Shown one piece after another: positions 16,376-25,534 of a stretch of 42,601 bases of DNA. Every line of letters begins with the position of its first letter. Position 1 is the stretch's first letter. Below the pieces are notes generated by a model. That model was not told the DNA's origin. It saw only the letters and a list, made by a program, of their open reading frames with translations, and ran no database searches. The stretch spans positions 1 to 42,601 of the forward strand of contig JAJEAD010000060.1 in NCBI GenBank assembly GCA_022824305.1. The letters are read 5' to 3'. The position numbers and the translations under genes were made by a program. This DNA is from Gammaproteobacteria bacterium (GTDB taxonomy: Bacteria; Pseudomonadota; Gammaproteobacteria; HK1).

Positions 16376-18865
16376 TCACTCGAGCTGCTCCGACTGGCCG
16401 TGGCTTCGCAGAGCCTGCGTCCGGGCGCGCTCGACTGCCAAGCGATCCGCCGCTTCGCTCCCGCTACTGACTGTCGGCGAAAGAGCGGCGTTCGACGGCG
16501 CCTCGATTTCGGAGACGGTCCATCGGACCCCTGCGTCGCCGACGTCCAACTCCCGACAAGGCTCGCCTCTCCCCCCGTAAGTGCGGCGGGCGGAGTGAAT
16601 GCCGATGTAACGGGTCTCTCTCCACCCGGTCCCCAGGAGTTCGTTCACCAGTAAACCGCCTCGATCGCTCGGGCTACCACACCACACCACGAAATTCTCG
16701 CTGAATCCGGAAAACTCTCCTTCGATGCGAATACGCTCGATGTGCACCGGAAGGTCGAAAATCTCCTCACCGATCCCGGACCGTTCCCAACTGGCCGGTG
16801 GAGTTCCGCCGGTGGCGCCGGCGCTGCCGCGCGAGAGATTGGTCAGATGCCCCGTTGAGAGCTGAAGCAGACTCATCACGTGCAGCGGCACATCGCCCGA
16901 CACCGACAGGCGCCACTTGCCCGCCCCATCCCCTAAACGACCGACCAGCCCGGAGGCGCCCTGTTCGAGCTCGCGCGCGTTCACCACGCGGGCGGTGTCC
17001 GGCTCCAACGTCAGGCGCACCTCCCCCAGCGGCGCATTGCGCCCCGCATCGTCCACACCCGTGATTACGACGCTGGCAGTCATGCTCCCAGGGTTGATGA
17101 GGCGCAGAAGACTCTTCTTTCCCAGGTTACTCCCGGGATTGAAGAACGGCACATGGTAGCTATTCGACCCCTCCTCGATTTCAGCCGCCACCGCTTGCAT
17201 GCCGGTCAGGAACCCATCCGGCGTGCGGATGTACGCCAGCGCCTCGATAACCAGCGTCGAAGAGAGCTCCAGCCGCCACATTCCAGTCCCGTCGCCGACA
17301 CCGCCTCGCAGCCCCGTCACGTCATTCCCGTTCTCCAAGTCCCAAGAAGTGAAATGCTTGGTCTGCAACGCGCCGAGCTCAAGCGTCACCGGCCCGCGAT
17401 GCTCTCCCGTGTCATCGATTGCGACGATTTCGACTTCGCCCGCTTCGTCCGAGTAGTTCACAACCCGCACGAAGCCGTGGATGCCGTCAGAAACCACACC
17501 GGGCATCGCCGGCAGTGTATGCACAAACCGCTCGGGCTCGGACGGTGAAGGCACCAGCCACTGCTCGGCGTGAGAATAGAAGTCGCGAAGAGGACCGAAA
17601 ACGTCACCCTTGGTGAGGCACTCGCCGTCGCCACCAGCTAGCACCCCGACCAGAGCTCCCGAATCGCCCAGAAACAGACCGGCCCCGCTACTGCCGGGTT
17701 CCGTCAGGCCGCGACGCCAATCGGTTTCGAGCATGCCGTTCACGCTGGTTCCTTCCAGATCGAAATCAGCGATACGAATCACCCGCCCCTCAGCGTACTT
17801 GGCGGCGTATCCGCCAGGATGGTGTATCGAGAAGACCGATGCGCCTATGGATACTGGACTGGCGGTCCATCCCGAGTAGAGCAATCCACCGGGAAGCGCT
17901 TGGCGGAACTCAAGAAGCGAGGAATCTTGCGCCGGGCTCGTGGCCAGCAGATTCGTTCCGCCAAACGAATACGTCGAGCGGCTGTCGCCCCTTGTCCCGC
18001 TGCAATTGGTCTTTTGCCAAAACCATCGCGCTTCAACCGTCGCCGCCACCACCGCGCTCTCCACGCAATGGTGTGCGGTGAGGAAGTAGGGCTCGAACAC
18101 GTCCGGAGTACCCGAAACGTTGAGCAGGGTTCCCGAGCAAACGTAGGTGTACGCACCATCCTCGAAGAGGATTCGTCCGACTGCATCTGCCTTTGCACGC
18201 TTGGCGCGATCAGCGACGCACGCGACCTCCACATGTCCTCGACAATCGGTCCTCTTCGGTGTCACCGAGGCGAATCGGTGCGCCACGGTGACCACCTCGA
18301 ATGAGAGATCCGCCACCGCATCTGGAGACGATACCGCGAGCCGCACCGTCAACTCGTCGCCGTCGGCACTCGGCAACCAGACGGGATCGGCAGTGAGGTC
18401 CTCCGAAGTGAAGACTGGGCCACGCGCTTGCCCATCGCCATCGAAGATCCGCACCAAAGCGCCGGCCGGTAGCTCGGCGTGCACAGCAATGCGCAGGGAG
18501 ACCGCGCCTTGTGCGGTGAACGTGACCGCCGTGGTGTGCCGACCGTTGCTGTCAGCGCCCCACGTGAGAAGCGGCACGAGATCGCCCGTGAACTCGGTTG
18601 GGAGCTCGCGGTGCACCCCAATTCGGAGGCGCTTGTGGGTGCGCTGAAGGAGCCGGGAGTTGCCTGCCTCGGCCGGCAACGACCCCAAATCAATGATCAA
18701 TCCTTGACCGACGATACGAGCGTCCAGCTCCTGCGAGATTGCCCGAAAACCGGACTCGCTGGCGACGGGACTACGCGCCGATGGTGCGCCGACGGCAACA
18801 TCGGATGCGCTGGCGACGGTGGAAGACAGGAGTACCGCGAAACAAATGAGGATAGGAATCTTCAT
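16376..18865 (-). CDS. Secreted trypsin-like serine peptidase with tandem C-terminal repeats
   Basis: An 829-residue exported protein. A signal peptide (1-20, MKIPILICFAVLLSS to ASA) is followed by a prepeptide-like beta region (about 50-200) and an S1-family peptidase domain resembling lysyl endopeptidases. Catalytic residues are His266 (TAHHC), Asp314 (QDSSLLEF) and Ser393 (EPGSSGAG). Cysteines 208, 216, 243, 267 and 288 fit disulfides. Two similar 95-residue segments follow (about 464-560 and 585-680); they share VRVVN/LRLIN, DDTGEHR/DDAGRN, VGDGTGMWRL/LGDGAGKWRL. A distinct C-terminal domain ends at 829. Codon use is less GC-biased than in neighbouring genes, and the gene sits between integrase remnants, suggesting transfer. 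It is probably a digestive or defensive exoprotease. Confidence 0.87.
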   Translation of the reverse strand: MKIPILICFAVLLSSTVASASDVAVGAPSARSPVASESGFRAISQELDARIVGQGLIIDLGSLPAEAGNSRLLQRTHKRLRIGVHRELPTEFTGDLVPLLTWGADSNGRHTTAVTFTAQGAVSLRIAVHAELPAGALVRIFDGDGQARGPVFTSEDLTADPVWLPSADGDELTVRLAVSSPDAVADLSFEVVTVAHRFASVTPKRTDCRGHVEVACVADRAKRAKADAVGRILFEDGAYTYVCSGTLLNVSGTPDVFEPYFLTAHHCVESAVVAATVEARWFWQKTNCSGTRGDSRSTYSFGGTNLLATSPAQDSSLLEFRQALPGGLLYSGWTASPVSIGASVFSIHHPGGYAAKYAEGRVIRIADFDLEGTSVNGMLETDWRRGLTEPGSSGAGLFLGDSGALVGVLAGGDGECLTKGDVFGPLRDFYSHAEQWLVPSPSEPERFVHTLPAMPGVVSDGIHGFVRVVNYSDEAGEVEIVAIDDTGEHRGPVTLELGALQTKHFTSWDLENGNDVTGLRGGVGDGTGMWRLELSSTLVIEALAYIRTPDGFLTGMQAVAAEIEEGSNSYHVPFFNPGSNLGKKSLLRLINPGSMTASVVITGVDDAGRNAPLGEVRLTLEPDTARVVNARELEQGASGLVGRLGDGAGKWRLSVSGDVPLHVMSLLQLSTGHLTNLSRGSAGATGGTPPASWERSGIGEEIFDLPVHIERIRIEGEFSGFSENFVVWCGSPSDRGGLLVNELLGTGWRETRYIGIHSARRTYGGRGEPCRELDVGDAGVRWTVSEIEAPSNAALSPTVSSGSEAADRLAVERARTQALRSHGQSEQLE

Positions 18866-19317
18866 GTTGTTTTCGCCATGGCGGCATGGGCCTCCGAATC
18901 TGCGATTGCGTGTTTGACGAGACTATCACGGCCTACTTGTGCTGAATCGAGCTCTCAAAGGGTGGGCGCTCCCTCGGCGCAGCTCGGACCCGGTACGGCT
19001 CGAACCGCGTGCTCTGCATGCCGGACCGCAGCGGGTTCTGCGTGCCGCCGAGCCGCCCGAAGACACCCGGCTCGACGACACCAACTGCACGAACGAGGGT
19101 TGCGAGTGCAACGGCGCCAGCTCCGCCCATGTGATCGACTTCGCGAGGTCCGGACAGAACCTGCGCACTGTCGCGCCCGCCTCGCCACCCGCCGATGGTG
19201 GGGAGGGAGTGCTCAATTGCGAGAAACGCGGACCGCTTGCGAAGGCTGCGGACGGCACGATGCGCTGAGCGCGGCGTTGCGCCGACGAGAGCTCGGGGGC
19301 GACTTGAGCGTGCTTGG

Positions 19318-19380
19318 CGCCTGTCACTACCCGGCCAGCGTTGCGGGTGCGGATTGGCGCGAACCGGGTAGTGACAGGCG
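19318..19380. repeat. 17-bp perfect inverted repeat with 29-bp spacer
   Basis: CGCCTGTCACTACCCGG (19318-19334) and CCGGGTAGTGACAGGCG (19364-19380) are exact reverse complements. A transcript would fold into a long stem. It could be the ends of a miniature element or the first stem of a structured RNA. No target duplication was recognised. Confidence 0.75.
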
Positions 19381-19388
19381 GCAAAGTC

Positions 19389-19560
19389 GGCCTTCGGGCC
19401 AATGGCTGCAAGGCTCGTGCTTACTGAAGACTTCGTGCGGCTCTCCTGACGGGGTGGTATGGTGGCGCCACCACAGAGCTGCCACTGGCAGCGTTGTCGG
19501 CTGAAGCCGACGTGGGCGCCGAAAGGCGCAATCAGGTGCCGTATCGCGATCATCGCGATA
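19389..19560. ncRNA. Candidate structured RNA or ssDNA element: run of tetraloop hairpins
   Basis: Within 172 bp I see six consecutive perfect small hairpins. They are GGCC-TTCG-GGCC (19389-19400), GGTGGCGCCACC (19461-19472), GCTGCC-ACT-GGCAGC (19478-19492), GTCGGC-TGAA-GCCGAC (19496-19511), GCGCC-GAAA-GGCGC (19516-19529) and TATCGCGATCATCGCGATA (19542-19560). UUCG and GNRA loops are hallmarks of stable folded RNA. I found no match to group II intron domain V, tmRNA, RNase P or SRP RNA. Strand and ends are undetermined; a transposon or replication-related DNA structure is an equal alternative. Confidence 0.35.
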
Positions 19561-20057
19561 TCTCGCGTGCAGACGCCCCGCCCCAGGCACGACGGGCCGC
19601 TCCGAACCGGAGGCGGGCTTGCTCAAACCAAACGGCGAGGCGGCTGCCGCGCGGGTTCTTGTGACCACGCAGCGACCTAGGGGAACCCCCCGGCATACAG
19701 GAAGCCTCCGAGCCGTGGCGCGTGGCGTTGCAAGCGGGGCCGGGGACACTCCCTGGCCGTGCGGACGAGCCGCAACGCTGGCAAGCGCGGCGCGCCGAAA
19801 CCGTGCTCGCGGCCACTGTCGGACGACCGGCACGCCGCAGCCGCCCCTTGGGTCGGCAGCGTAAGGCGTCACAGGGCACTCTCGCAGCACTACTGCGGCT
19901 CCGCCCTTCTCGCATAGCGAGGCGACGGATCGCCCATCAGAACCTGGCTACCCCACGCCCGCCCCGGGGCCGCGTGATGCGGACCCCGGGGCGCGGTCGA
20001 TACCTGACTTCGCGCCCGCGCGAACCGGCGGCGCACAATCCGTGGTGGCGGAATCCG

Positions 20058-21160
20058 TCAGGCGATGTACGCGGCCCAGTCGTTCATCAGGACCCGCCGC
20101 CGGTCGAACAGGTCGGTGCGGCGGTAGGCCGCTTCCACGAGATCGGAGTTGACGTGCGCAAGCGCGAGCTCGCAGACCTTGTGCGGCGCGTCGGTGCACT
20201 CCGCCGCCCAGTCCCGGAAGCTGGAGCGAAACCCGTGCGCGACGGCGTCGATGCCGAGTCCACGCAGCAGGCTGGTCATGGTGGCGTGGTTCAGCACGCG
20301 CCCGGTGGGCGAGGGGAACACGAGCCCGACTCCGTCGAAGAGCTCCGCCGCGCCGTCGAGCACCTCCAGCGCCCGGGCGAGAGCGGCACCCGGTGCTCGC
20401 GGCCCGCCTTTATGCGCTCGGCCGGGATCGTCCATACCGCCCCGTCCCGGTCGACCTGCTCCCACCGGGCGTTGCGCACCTCGCCCGAGCGCGTGGCGGT
20501 GACCACCAGGAACGCGAACGCGAGCATGGTGCCGCGGTAGGCGCCGGAGCCCTTCACGCGCGCGAGCGCCGCCCCGACCTCCGCGTGGGGCAGTGCGCGC
20601 ATGTGCTGCTGGCGCACCGCGGTCTTCGGCAGCGCCGCGGAGATCTCGTCGCCCGCCGGGTTGTCGTTGCGGTAGCCCTGCGTCACCGCCCACTTCATTA
20701 CCGCGCCGATGCGCTGGCGCACCCGGCGGGCGGTCTCGCGCTTGGTGGACCAGATCGGCAGCAGCACCGCCATGACGTCGGCGGTGGTGACGGCGTCAAC
20801 GCGCTTGCGCGGCAGGATATAGTCGCGCACGCTGGCGCGCCACTGGCTCTCGCTTCGATCGCTCTTCCAGCTCTCGGCGTGGATCGCGATCACGGTTTCA
20901 TTGCCCTGCACGAAAGTGGGCACCTACTGCATGCGGCGCCGGGGGTCGCGGCCCTCGGCGACGGCGCGGGCGTTGGCGAGCGCGCGGTCCCGGGCCATGG
21001 CGAGGGTGGCCGCGGGGTAGGAGCCGAGGCCGAGGCTGGTCTTCCCGCCATTGGGGGAGATGGCCTGCGCCCAGGTCTTGGACAGGCCGCCGGACTTGCG
21101 GGGCGTGACCAGCAGACTCAGTCCGAGACCGACGTACCCGTCCCCGTACCGGCCGGGGAT
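20058..21160 (-). pseudogene. Tyrosine recombinase (Arm-DNA-binding phage integrase), broken
   Basis: Nearly the whole integrase is readable in pieces. The N-terminal Arm domain (RYGDG, LSLLVTPRKSGGLSKTWAQ, LGLGSYPAATLAMARDRAL) runs to a TAG at 20924-20926. The core-binding and early catalytic domain continues in the same frame (RRVRQRIGAVMKWAVTQGY, ATRSGEVRNARWEQVD, KAGREHRVPLS). A one-base frameshift near 20380 follows. The catalytic C-terminus (LVFPSPTGRVL, HGFRSSFRDWAAE, ELALAHVNSD, YRRTDLFDRRR) then ends at 20058. Family members are about 390-400 residues. With one nonsense and one frameshift it cannot make active protein. It marks a former integrative element; no tRNA is seen next to it. 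Confidence 0.85.
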
Positions 21161-21522
21161 GCTGACGGTCCAGACGAAGGTGGCGCAGAGGCGAACGGAG
21201 TGGTTTTTTCCGGGAGGGATTGTGATTTCTCCTAACTCTTCGGTCTGTGGGATTTTCGCTGCAATGCAGCGTATTGCCGTGACACGAAGGGAGTCAAAAG
21301 CATGATGTTTATCAGCGTATTAGGAGAACCTATCGGCTTCTCCTGACACCCCGGAAAACACCCGGTACGCAGGCCCCGCGGATGCGCGAGCACCCGGGCC
21401 TGCGCAGGATGGCGCGATTCGGCCCGAAGAGGACGCTTGCCCGGAGCTCCGCTCCCTGTGCGCCACCCCTCCCAGACCTTACACTTGGCGGGGTTGAACG
21501 ACCCGCGACGAGGTGGAACGCG
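21161..21522. other. Gap between integrase remnant and glyA, with two hairpins
   Basis: No gene. The part 21200-21345 is AT-richer than its surroundings. It holds a 15-bp near-palindrome CGCTGCAATGCAGCG (21257-21271) and the hairpin AGGAGAA / TTCTCCT (21322-21328 and 21338-21344, 9-nt loop). From about 21360 the composition returns to the GC-rich host type, so the island boundary is plausibly near 21345. TTACACT (21479-21485) could serve as a -10 for glyA. Confidence 0.45.
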
Positions 21523-22824
21523 ATGGCCGAGGCCAACCCGATTGCAGAATTCGACCCGGAGCTCTGGGCGGCGATGGAGGCGGAAGGCGTGCGCCAGGAG
21601 GAGCACATCGAGCTCATCGCGTCGGAGAACTACACGAGCCGCCAGGTCATGGCGGTGCAGGGCTCGAAGCTCACCAACAAGTACGCGGAGGGTTATCCGG
21701 GGAGGCGCTACTACGGGGGCTGCGAGCACGTCGACGTCGCCGAGCGGCTCGCGATCGAGCGGGCGAAGGCGCTCTTCGGCGCCGATTTCGTCAACGTCCA
21801 GCCCCATTCGGGCTCGCAGGCCAACGCCGCAGTGTACATGGCCCTCGTCGAGCCGGGAGAAACCGTGCTCGGCATGAGCCTCGCCGACGGCGGGCACCTG
21901 ACCCACGGCGCCAAGCCCAACTTCTCGGGCAAGCTCTACAACGCGGTGCAGTACGGCATCGACTCCGAGAGCGGAGAGCTCGACTACGACGCGATCGCCG
22001 CGCTCGCCCGCGAGCACCGGCCGAAGCTCATCGTCGCCGGTTTCTCCGCCTACTCGAAGGTCATGGACTGGACGCAGTTCCGCGCCATCGCGGACGAGGT
22101 CGGCGCCTGGCTCTTCGTCGACATGGCGCATGTCGCGGGACTCGTCGCGGTGGGGCTCTACCCCAATCCGGTGCCGGTTGCGGACGTCGTCACCACCACC
22201 ACCCACAAGACCCTGCGCGGGCCCCGCGGGGGCATGATCCTGGCCCGCACGAATCCGGACCTCGAGAAGCGCCTGAACTCCCTCGTCTTCCCCGGCACTC
22301 AGGGCGGACCGCTGATGCACGTGATCGCCGCCAAGGCGCTTGCGCTCAAGGAGGCGATGGAACCCGGATTCCGGGCTTACCAGGAACAGGTCATCAGGAA
22401 CGCCCGGACCATGGTGGAGGTGCTCGCCTCGCGCGGATACCCGGTGGTCTCCGGGGGCACCGACAACCACCTCTTCCTCGTCGACCTGCGTCACAAGGGG
22501 CTCACCGGCAAGGCGGCGGACGCCGCGCTCGGGCGCGCCCACATCACCGTCAACAAGAACGCGGTGCCCAACGATCCGCAGTCCCCCTTCGTCACCAGCG
22601 GCATCCGCGTCGGCACCGCGGCGATGACCACGAGGGGATTCGGCGATACACAGGCGCGCCAGGTCGCGACGTGGATCTGCGACGTGCTCGACAACATCGA
22701 CGACGAGCTGCGCATCGCGCGCGTGCGCCAGGAAGTGCACGATCTCTGCATGCGCTTTCCGGTCTACTCGCGTCCGGAGGGTGCGGCGGCGGCGCATCAG
22801 TCGGGCGAGAGCGCGCAGGCCTGA
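21523..22824 (+). CDS. glyA: Serine hydroxymethyltransferase
   Basis: A 433-residue PLP enzyme interconverting serine + tetrahydrofolate and glycine + 5,10-methylene-tetrahydrofolate. Conserved blocks are [48 protein letters not shown], the PLP-lysine block [14 protein letters not shown] (Lys229) and [11 protein letters not shown]. Length is typical. The ATG at 21523 has GAGGTGG upstream, and the longer frame to the left is not GlyA-like. The gene follows a decayed island and is probably the first gene of a unit with the phosphodiesterase 21 bases downstream. It supplies folate one-carbon chemistry consistent with the GcvT fusion at 13556. It may be the housekeeping copy rather than a pathway-dedicated one. 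Confidence 0.95.
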   Translation: MAEANPIAEFDPELWAAMEAEGVRQEEHIELIASENYTSRQVMAVQGSKLTNKYAEGYPGRRYYGGCEHVDVAERLAIERAKALFGADFVNVQPHSGSQANAAVYMALVEPGETVLGMSLADGGHLTHGAKPNFSGKLYNAVQYGIDSESGELDYDAIAALAREHRPKLIVAGFSAYSKVMDWTQFRAIADEVGAWLFVDMAHVAGLVAVGLYPNPVPVADVVTTTTHKTLRGPRGGMILARTNPDLEKRLNSLVFPGTQGGPLMHVIAAKALALKEAMEPGFRAYQEQVIRNARTMVEVLASRGYPVVSGGTDNHLFLVDLRHKGLTGKAADAALGRAHITVNKNAVPNDPQSPFVTSGIRVGTAAMTTRGFGDTQARQVATWICDVLDNIDDELRIARVRQEVHDLCMRFPVYSRPEGAAAAHQSGESAQA

Positions 22825-22845
22825 AGCCTGGCGGAGGGCGCACGC

Positions 22846-23664
22846 TTGGACCTTGACGCGGCCGGGAGCGGGGCGAATCCGCCGGCGCCCGCCCCCCTGA
22901 CGATTCTCCAGCTCTCCGACCTGCACATCTTCGCCGTTGCTTCGGAGAGGCTGGCCGAGGTCCCGACGACCCGGACCTTCGCCGAGGTCCTTGCCTTCAT
23001 CGATGCGCAGGAACCCTTCGACCACCTGGTGCTGACCGGCGATCTCGCTCAGGACGAGGCGCTTTCCACCTACGAGAGGCTGCGCGAGATGCTCGGCCCC
23101 CGGCTGGACCGCACCTGGCTCGTGCCGGGCAACCACGACGACCGCGAGCACCTCCGTCGCGTGTTCGCCGACCGTGCTCCGGCCACCGGGCCGCTCACCT
23201 TTGCATTCGACGCGGGCGAGTGGCGCGTGCTCGGTCTCGACACGCACGTGCCGGGGCAGGTGAGCGGCCGGCTCGACCCGGATCAGCTCGGCTGGCTCGA
23301 CGCGGAGCTCGGGGCCGAGCCTGCCCGACCCTGCCTCGCCTTCTGCCACCATCCTCCCGTCCCGTGCGGGGTCAACTGGCTCGACCGTCTCTCGCTCGAA
23401 GATCCCTACCCTCTCCTCGCCCGCATGCGGGACAACGCGCGTTTCCGGGCGCTCGCCTGCGGGCACGTGCACCGGGAGTCGGAGTGCAGGGTCGGCGGCG
23501 CCCGCGTCTACACCACCCCCTCCACCGCCTTCCAGTTCGGCGACCGGCGCGACACGCGCTACGACCTGCTGCCGCCCGGCTATCGCCGCTTCACGCTGTA
23601 CGGCGACGAGTTCACGAGCGAGGTGATCAGGCTGCCGGAGCTGCGCTTCCCTCCTCGCCTCTAA
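22846..23664 (+). CDS. CpdA-like calcineurin-type phosphodiesterase
   Basis: A 272-residue metallophosphoesterase of the class III cyclic-nucleotide phosphodiesterase group. The binuclear metal site is complete: SDLHIF (Asp25, His27), TGDLAQD (Asp66), GNHDD (Asn96, His97), CHHPP (His168/169) and GHVH (His207, His209). The order and the LVPGNHDDRE block match CpdA, which hydrolyses 3',5'-cAMP, but other phosphodiesters are possible. Translation starts at TTG 22846, eight bases after GGAGGG; no ATG fits better. It begins 21 bases after glyA stops, so it is probably co-transcribed. About 18 residues precede the catalytic domain, with no signal peptide, so it is cytoplasmic. Confidence 0.85.
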   Translation: MDLDAAGSGANPPAPAPLTILQLSDLHIFAVASERLAEVPTTRTFAEVLAFIDAQEPFDHLVLTGDLAQDEALSTYERLREMLGPRLDRTWLVPGNHDDREHLRRVFADRAPATGPLTFAFDAGEWRVLGLDTHVPGQVSGRLDPDQLGWLDAELGAEPARPCLAFCHHPPVPCGVNWLDRLSLEDPYPLLARMRDNARFRALACGHVHRESECRVGGARVYTTPSTAFQFGDRRDTRYDLLPPGYRRFTLYGDEFTSEVIRLPELRFPPRL

Positions 23665-23896
23665 CCTCGAAACGCCGCGGAGTCCGGCGGAAGTGGGGGC
23701 CCCGAGGTCGCAAATGGACCATCCTCCGCCGCGTGACCGCGGTGCATACGCGGGCTTCCCGTACACTTCCCAGACCGGGACCGCGCGCTTTCGACGCAGA
23801 GGCTGATCCGTGACGAAGCCGCTTGCCGACGGAGCGGCCCGTCGCGCTCGCGGTCCGGAACACACGACAACTCACGACGAAGCGGGAGGGCCGGCG

Positions 23897-25417
23897 ATGC
23901 AGGGGGCAAAGTTGATCAAGGGCCGCTGGGTTCTCTGCGGTGACGAAGTCATCGCCGACGGGGCGGTCGCGGTGGAAGGGAATCGAATCGTCGAGACCGG
24001 CCCCGCCGAGGCGCTTTCCCGCCGCTACGCGGGCGCGGAGGTCATCGGCTCGGAGAACAGCGCGGTGCTGCCGGGATTCGTCAATGCGCACCACCACAGC
24101 CACGGGGTGTCCACCATCCAGCACGGCCTGCCGGATGCCCTGTTGGAGTCGTGGATTCTGGGATTCGCAGGCCTGCGCACGGGACGCGTCCACGAGGAGA
24201 CCCTGCTGAGCGCCGCGGAACAGTTGCGAAGCGGCGTGACCAGCCTGGTGGACGTGCACAGCGGCGGAGGCAGCGCGGCCGAGTACGAGGCGAGCGTCGA
24301 CGCCGGCCTTCAGGCCTACGAGCGGGCGGGAATCAGGGTCGCCTTCGCGACCGGAACCGCTACCCAGAGCCGGCTCGTCCACGGCGCCGGCGAGGACGAA
24401 GCATTCGTCGACCACCTCCCCGCCGATGTGCAGGCCGACGCCCGTGCCCTGCTCCCCGGCCCGGATCGCGTGGGCGGCGAGGACTACCTCGACATCGTCA
24501 CGGCAAGGGTCGAGTCCTTTGTCCGTCATCCGCTCATCGACGTCTGGTTCGCGCCGCCCGGTCCCCAGTGGGTTTCCGATGCCCTCATGCAGCAGATCGC
24601 TGCGCGCGCCGACGCGCTCGACACGCGAATCCAGACCCACTGCAACGAGTCCTTCTACGAGAAGCTGCACGGCGATCGCTTCTACGGCTGTCCTACCGTC
24701 CTGCATCTCGAGCGCCTCGGGGTGCTCGGCGAACGTTTCTCCATCGCGCACGGAGTCTGGCTGACGCAGACCGAGATCGCCGCGCTCGGGCGAAGTGGCG
24801 CCGCGGTGAGCCACAACCCGAGCTCGAACCTCCGTCTCCGGGCGGGCATCGCGCCGCTCAACGCCCTGCTCGCAGGGGGCGTCACGGTGGCGCTCGGCAT
24901 GGACGGCACGACGATCAACGAGGACGAGGACATGTTCAGCGAGCTCCGCCTCGCGCTGCGCCTCAATCGCGTGCCGCACTACGGCCATTGCGTCCCGAGC
25001 ACCGCGCAGCTCTTCGAGCTCGCCACCACGGGTGGAGCGCGACTGATGGGCAAGGAGAAGGAAATCGGCCGCCTGCGCGCCGGATACCGTGCGGATCTCA
25101 TGGTGGTGGACATCGAGCGACTGGTCCACCCGTGGATCGCGCCGGAGGTCGACCCGCTGGAGCTCATCGTGCTGCGCGCGAGGAAGGAAGACGTGCGCTG
25201 CGTCCTCGTCGACGGCGAAGTCGTCATGCGCGACGGCGCGGTGACCGGATTCGACGAGCAGGCCGCCGCGGACGCTCTCGCGGAGCACTTCGCCTCCCGG
25301 CCCTTCCCGCGCGAGCTCGCCGACATCGCCGCCCGGATACGGCCGCACCTCGAGGCCTGGTATCAGCGCTGGGAGACTCCGCCGCTCACGCCGTACACCG
25401 GATACAACGCACGGTAG
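23897..25417 (+). CDS. Amidohydrolase-superfamily deaminase/hydrolase (ATZ/TRZ group)
   Basis: A 506-residue metal-dependent hydrolase of the cytosine-deaminase-like amidohydrolase group (S-adenosylhomocysteine/thioadenosine deaminase, TrzN/AtzB, guanine-deaminase relatives). Metal ligands are visible: NAHHHSHG (His65, His67), QTHCNE (His248), IAHGVW (His285) and LGMDGTT (Asp336). The small beta-sandwich domain is at both ends (DGAVAVEGNRIVETG; GYRADLMVVDIE). The ATG at 23897 has GGGAGGG six bases upstream, so I prefer it over the GTG at 23810. It could remove an amino group or split an amide or urea bond in a small N-rich compound, which suits the nitrogen-metabolism setting. The substrate is unknown. 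Confidence 0.85.
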   Translation: MQGAKLIKGRWVLCGDEVIADGAVAVEGNRIVETGPAEALSRRYAGAEVIGSENSAVLPGFVNAHHHSHGVSTIQHGLPDALLESWILGFAGLRTGRVHEETLLSAAEQLRSGVTSLVDVHSGGGSAAEYEASVDAGLQAYERAGIRVAFATGTATQSRLVHGAGEDEAFVDHLPADVQADARALLPGPDRVGGEDYLDIVTARVESFVRHPLIDVWFAPPGPQWVSDALMQQIAARADALDTRIQTHCNESFYEKLHGDRFYGCPTVLHLERLGVLGERFSIAHGVWLTQTEIAALGRSGAAVSHNPSSNLRLRAGIAPLNALLAGGVTVALGMDGTTINEDEDMFSELRLALRLNRVPHYGHCVPSTAQLFELATTGGARLMGKEKEIGRLRAGYRADLMVVDIERLVHPWIAPEVDPLELIVLRARKEDVRCVLVDGEVVMRDGAVTGFDEQAAADALAEHFASRPFPRELADIAARIRPHLEAWYQRWETPPLTPYTGYNAR

Positions 25418-25534
25418 CGGGGGACCGCCGCTCGGGGCTCCGGGAATGTCGCGAATCGTGCCGGCGCACTCGCGTCCCGGCGGAATTGCCGCATCGGCGC
25501 CACTCTTCCCGGGAATCCACATCGAGACCTGAGC

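Larger units (their letters stand above)
18866..20057. other. 1.2-kb gene-free, hairpin-rich stretch
   Basis: No reading frame here has domain content, and codon position bias looks absent. The left part (18900-19310) has no signal I recognise. The middle (19318-19560) is dominated by strong hairpins listed separately. The right part (19570-20057) is GC-rich, with one long stem near 19970-20000 (GCCCCGGGG-type arms). It lies between the peptidase and the integrase pseudogene, inside the presumed decayed island. Confidence 0.5.

Noticed and set aside
18990..19060. A possible tRNA T-arm (GGTTCGAGCC on the minus strand) inside the island
   Set aside because: The stem bases around the loop do not pair, and no acceptor, D or anticodon arm can be placed at the right distances.
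19405..19455. A possible group II intron domain V (GAGCCGCACG / GCACGAGCC on the minus strand, TGACGGGG on plus)
   Set aside because: The two halves repeat rather than pair, the catalytic triad/bulge layout is absent, and no reverse-transcriptase gene lies nearby.
21236..21522. A glycine riboswitch ahead of glyA
   Set aside because: The conserved paired aptamer core could not be found; only two small unrelated hairpins are present.
21232..23865. A very long minus-strand frame opposite glyA and the phosphodiesterase
   Set aside because: It is the antisense of two strongly conserved genes and has no recognisable domain; such frames are expected in GC-rich DNA.
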